From CAYYGL01 sp964471235 (GTDB lineage Bacteria > Calditrichota > Calditrichia > RBG-13-44-9 > J075): a stretch of 14,792 bases of DNA. Position 1 is the stretch's first letter; each line of letters starts with the position of its first letter. Below the pieces are notes generated by a model that was not told where the DNA came from, made no database searches, and saw only the letters and a list, made by a program, of their open reading frames with translations. Positions 12,671 through 14,792 of the stretch are shown here, in pieces. The DNA lies in contig CAYYGL010000120.1 of the NCBI GenBank assembly GCA_964471235.1, forward strand, positions 1 to 14,792, written 5' to 3'. The translations under genes and the position numbers were made by a program.

Positions 12671-13864
12671 ATGCGCACTGTCTTTATTTTGTTGAGTGTT
12701 CTATGCATATCCGTTTTTGCCCAGGATACGCTCAAGGTCATGACCTACAACCTGGAAGGCATGAAGCCCGGCACTGACCCGGAAACCCGGCTATTCCACA
12801 TCATCCAAAAGTTGAAGGTGCTTGATCCGGACATCATCGGCTTGCAGGAGATCAATGAATTGCTGAATGGCGCCAATAATCAGGGGCAGCGGATCGCTGA
12901 TTCCCTGAGCGCCCATTTCGGCGTTCCCTATCATTTTTACCAAAGCTTCACCCATCTTTCCTGGAACAACCAGTTTCGGGAGTATATCGGCATCATTAGC
13001 AAATACCCGGTGCAGAACCAGGGGTTCCTGTCGCTGGTGCCGGGTGTCTTTCCGCGCAAGGTGGTGTGGAATTACATCGACACGCCCCTGGGGATGGTGA
13101 ATATGTTTAACACCCACCTTTCGTATAACAGCAGCACGGTGCGGGTGCAGCAGGTGCAGCAAATTATCGCCTACATTATTCAAAAAGAAACTGCTCATAG
13201 CGGAATCGCTTCTATCCTCAGTGGCGATTTTAATGATCCCCCCACCGCTCCCACAATTCAACTGCTCACCAATACCGGCGGCGACACGTTCTACGTCGAT
13301 AGTTATGCGGATGCCAATCCCGGCGATCCCGGCTACACGGTACCCTCCGGCGCACCCAACACACGCATTGACTATATTTTTCTTAAAAATACCGGCAGTT
13401 TAACGGTATTTGATTCCCGGGTGGTCATGGATCAGCCCTACAGCGGGAATAACTACTGTTCCGATCACCTGGGGGTGCTCAGCCGGTTTACCCTGTTTCC
13501 CACCGGCATCAACGCGGGGCAGGGGAGCATCCCACGACAATATCACCTGGAGCAGAATTATCCCAATCCCTTTAACCCGATAACGAATGTGGAATTCGGC
13601 ATCACCGGAGGGGCAGGTTGGGATGCGGAATGGGTAACGCTGACAATCTATGATCTACTGGGGAGAGAGGTCAAAACACTGGTGAATGAGCGTTTGGGGA
13701 CAGGCCGTTACACCGTCCAGTGGAACGGTACCAACGATGCCGGGAAGCCGGCGGCGAGTGGGGTATATCTGTATCAATTGACCGTAGGACAGGCTTCCCA
13801 GGACAGGCCGGGGCAGGCCAGCCTGTCATTTACGCAGACCCACAAGATGGTTTTACTTCGGTAG
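12671..13864 (+). CDS. Secreted endonuclease/exonuclease/phosphatase-family protein with sorting module
   Basis: A 397-residue protein. The ATG at 12671 follows GGAAGGA (12654-12660) and starts a clean signal peptide, MRTVFILLSVLCISVFA, with cleavage likely before Q18. The frame is open back to 12545, but that part is repeat H. The EEP fold signatures are present: MTYNLE with N27, IIGLQEINE with E60, NMFNTHL, LSGDFNDPP with D186 and N188, RIDYIF, and CSDHLG with D265 and H266. These are the metal and catalytic positions of the DNase I-like family, so it should be an active phosphodiesterase outside the cell; DNA, RNA, sphingomyelin or phosphoinositide are all possible substrates. From about 13555 it has the sorting module QNYPNPFNPITNVEFG, the Ig fold and KMVLLR. 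That module holds extra GC-rich residues (GGAGW and GQASQDRPGQAS) not found in the sister modules. Confidence 0.9.
   Translation: MRTVFILLSVLCISVFAQDTLKVMTYNLEGMKPGTDPETRLFHIIQKLKVLDPDIIGLQEINELLNGANNQGQRIADSLSAHFGVPYHFYQSFTHLSWNNQFREYIGIISKYPVQNQGFLSLVPGVFPRKVVWNYIDTPLGMVNMFNTHLSYNSSTVRVQQVQQIIAYIIQKETAHSGIASILSGDFNDPPTAPTIQLLTNTGGDTFYVDSYADANPGDPGYTVPSGAPNTRIDYIFLKNTGSLTVFDSRVVMDQPYSGNNYCSDHLGVLSRFTLFPTGINAGQGSIPRQYHLEQNYPNPFNPITNVEFGITGGAGWDAEWVTLTIYDLLGREVKTLVNERLGTGRYTVQWNGTNDAGKPAASGVYLYQLTVGQASQDRPGQASLSFTQTHKMVLLR
13787..13827 (+). repeat. GC-rich palindromic insert near the 3' end of the nuclease gene
   Basis: GGACAGGC occurs twice (13787-13794 and 13801-13808) and GCCTGTC at 13821-13827 is its inverted partner. 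GGGGCAGG lies between them at 13810-13817. The stretch encodes GQASQDRPGQASLS in a loop where the other two modules have unrelated residues, so it looks like an in-frame repeat insert. Confidence 0.55.
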
Positions 13865-13937
13865 CATTCCGCAAGCTGAAGTTTGCCCCGAAAAGGGTGC
13901 TTTCGGTGCGACTGCCGGTTTGTTTTTATAAGAAAAT

Positions 13938-13977
13938 TGCCCCGCCCCTGTGCTCAAAGGAAAACAGGAACGGGGCA
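13938..13977 (-). terminator. Terminator-like hairpin between convergent genes
   Basis: The outer stem TGCCCCG (13938-13944) pairs with CGGGGCA (13971-13977), and the inner stem CCTGT (13947-13951) with ACAGG (13964-13968). On the minus strand the stem is followed by AATTTTCTTATAAAAA, so it best fits termination of the SRPBCC gene. On the plus strand only TAATTATA follows. A weaker hairpin at 13888-13906 (CCGAAA/TTTCGG) may serve the nuclease gene. Confidence 0.55.
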
Positions 13978-14050
13978 TAATTATAGGCGTCCAGGAAATT
14001 CCCGGGCAATCAATGCGTAGTGTGTGCCCGGTTGGCATCGGCTTTTTGTT

Positions 14051-14554
14051 TCATCTTTGCTTCGTCGGCATTCCAGGATTACTGGCAGTGCATGCAGCAG
14101 ACTTCAGCAGCCGCGACAGATTCTCTCCCCCCTGCGCCATGACTTTGTCGTGACTGCGCTCCATATAGCTGCGCACACCGGGCAGTTGGCCCAGCAGCCG
14201 CAAGGCCGGACGGGTCACGCCGACCCGCCAGTCGTAAGTGACAAGGGTATCCAGGCCCCTGGCGCTCAAATTCCAGATGCCGCTACCCACGAAATCCCCG
14301 TCAGCCTTCAGGCGCAGGTATCGCGGAGCCTGCTTCTCTTCAATCTGCAAGGTAAAATCGAAGATCAATCCGGCGCTGCCCCTTACGCGGTAACCATACA
14401 CCGCGCCGATGGCGCCCGCCTCGCCGGAAAGCAGCTCCGACTGTTCAAAGCCTGGCCACCACTCCGGAAAACGCTCGGGCCGGTTGAGCATCTCCCACAC
14501 TTTTTCAATAGGCGCTTGAAATGACCAGCGAGTGACAAATTGGAATTGGCTCAT
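14051..14554 (-). CDS. SRPBCC-family (polyketide cyclase/dehydrase-like) protein
   Basis: A 167-residue protein. It begins FVTRWSFQAPIEKVWEMLNR followed by PERFPEWWPGF, the typical start of the SRPBCC / START-like fold: first strand, then a helix, then a WWPG loop lining a hydrophobic cavity. Later strands include YGYRVRG, FDFTLQIEE, YLRLKADGDFVGSGIWNL and TYDWRVG. Such proteins bind hydrophobic ligands, and some are cyclases or hydroxylase components; no substrate can be given. GGGGA lies about 8 bp before the ATG on the minus strand. The C-terminal tail after MERSH is long and may be disordered. It is convergent with the nuclease gene and probably unrelated to the redox genes. Confidence 0.82.
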   Translation of the reverse strand: MSQFQFVTRWSFQAPIEKVWEMLNRPERFPEWWPGFEQSELLSGEAGAIGAVYGYRVRGSAGLIFDFTLQIEEKQAPRYLRLKADGDFVGSGIWNLSARGLDTLVTYDWRVGVTRPALRLLGQLPGVRSYMERSHDKVMAQGGENLSRLLKSAACTASNPGMPTKQR

Positions 14555-14792
14555 CGTAAATCCCCGGTTTGTGAACAGAAATAATTTGCTCTGAATTTTC
14601 TTACGAAACGAATTTTCTCGCTCCGGTCTCCCGGCGCCCTGGCGCTACTTCTCCTATGCCATTAGTGACGTCAAGTGGACAAAATGCTGTCAATTTCAAA
14701 ATTGGCAATTTCACTACCGGACACTTTTTTAATATGTCACCCCTGCTGGGGTTGGGACAGAGAAAACTATGGAAATTTACTATAACCATACC
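14555..14792. other. Noncoding stretch with small palindromes at the right edge
   Basis: No convincing gene is seen in these 238 bp. Small structures are present: the palindrome TGACGTCA near 14666, CAATTT/AAATTG around 14691-14704 with a direct CAATTTC repeat, and CCCC-TGCT-GGGG at 14740-14751. This could be the beginning of an insertion-sequence end or another dispersed repeat cut by the window edge, but nothing identifies it. Confidence 0.35.

Noticed and set aside
14601..14789. 62-codon minus-strand frame at the right edge
   Set aside because: It covers the small palindromes, has no ribosome-binding site I can judge, and shows no protein-like features.

Overview
The window is bacterial. 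It most likely comes from an uncultured lineage of the Calditrichota / KSB1 / Ignavibacteria sort. The main clue is that three separate secreted proteins (3-1895, 4163-8419, 12671-13864) end in the same module: the motif QNYPNPFNP, then a FlgD-like Ig fold (GREVK.LVN / NDAG.P.ASGVYLY), then KM(V/L)L(V/L)R. Those phyla use such modules as C-terminal sorting domains. The placement is inference from protein style; no rRNA or other phylogenetic marker is present.

Left part (1-8419). It holds the 3' part of an Asp-box (BNR/sortilin-like) propeller protein, then a compact cassette of small envelope proteins (a membrane-anchored VWA-like protein, a three-helix membrane protein and a Cys-rich lipoprotein). 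A lone MNT-type nucleotidyltransferase lies on the minus strand. A 1418-residue surface protein follows, with a DUF7948-like N-terminus, seven SBBP blades, eight DCNxNG units, seven PD40-like blades and the sorting module.

Middle part (8420-12340). It reads as a redox or electrophile-response island: a MarR regulator with N-terminal cysteines, an F420-dependent-type NADP oxidoreductase, an aldo/keto reductase with an intact catalytic tetrad, and an NmrA-like NAD(P)-binding protein, all on the plus strand. A 16-bp palindrome of the form TTGTWTGCACAWACAA overlaps the marR promoter and recurs just before the ribosome-binding site of the oxidoreductase. This suggests that MarR controls itself and at least that gene.

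The gaps of this island, and the gap before the next gene, are filled by eight copies of a MITE-like inverted repeat of about 105-170 bp, all in one orientation. Many copies carry a precise 15-bp insert, CCCAACGGGGCAGGC or its reverse complement, at one fixed place in one or both arms. The identical 15-mer also sits in frame inside the sorting module of the first gene (1682-1696). A short GC-rich sequence therefore appears to have entered both noncoding hairpins and a coding loop, and it is the most unusual signal in the window.

Right part (12671-14792). It holds a secreted endonuclease/exonuclease/phosphatase-family protein with its own sorting module, which contains further GGGGCAGG-bearing inserts. 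A convergent SRPBCC-family gene on the minus strand follows, with a terminator-like hairpin between the two, and the window ends in a noncoding, structured stretch.
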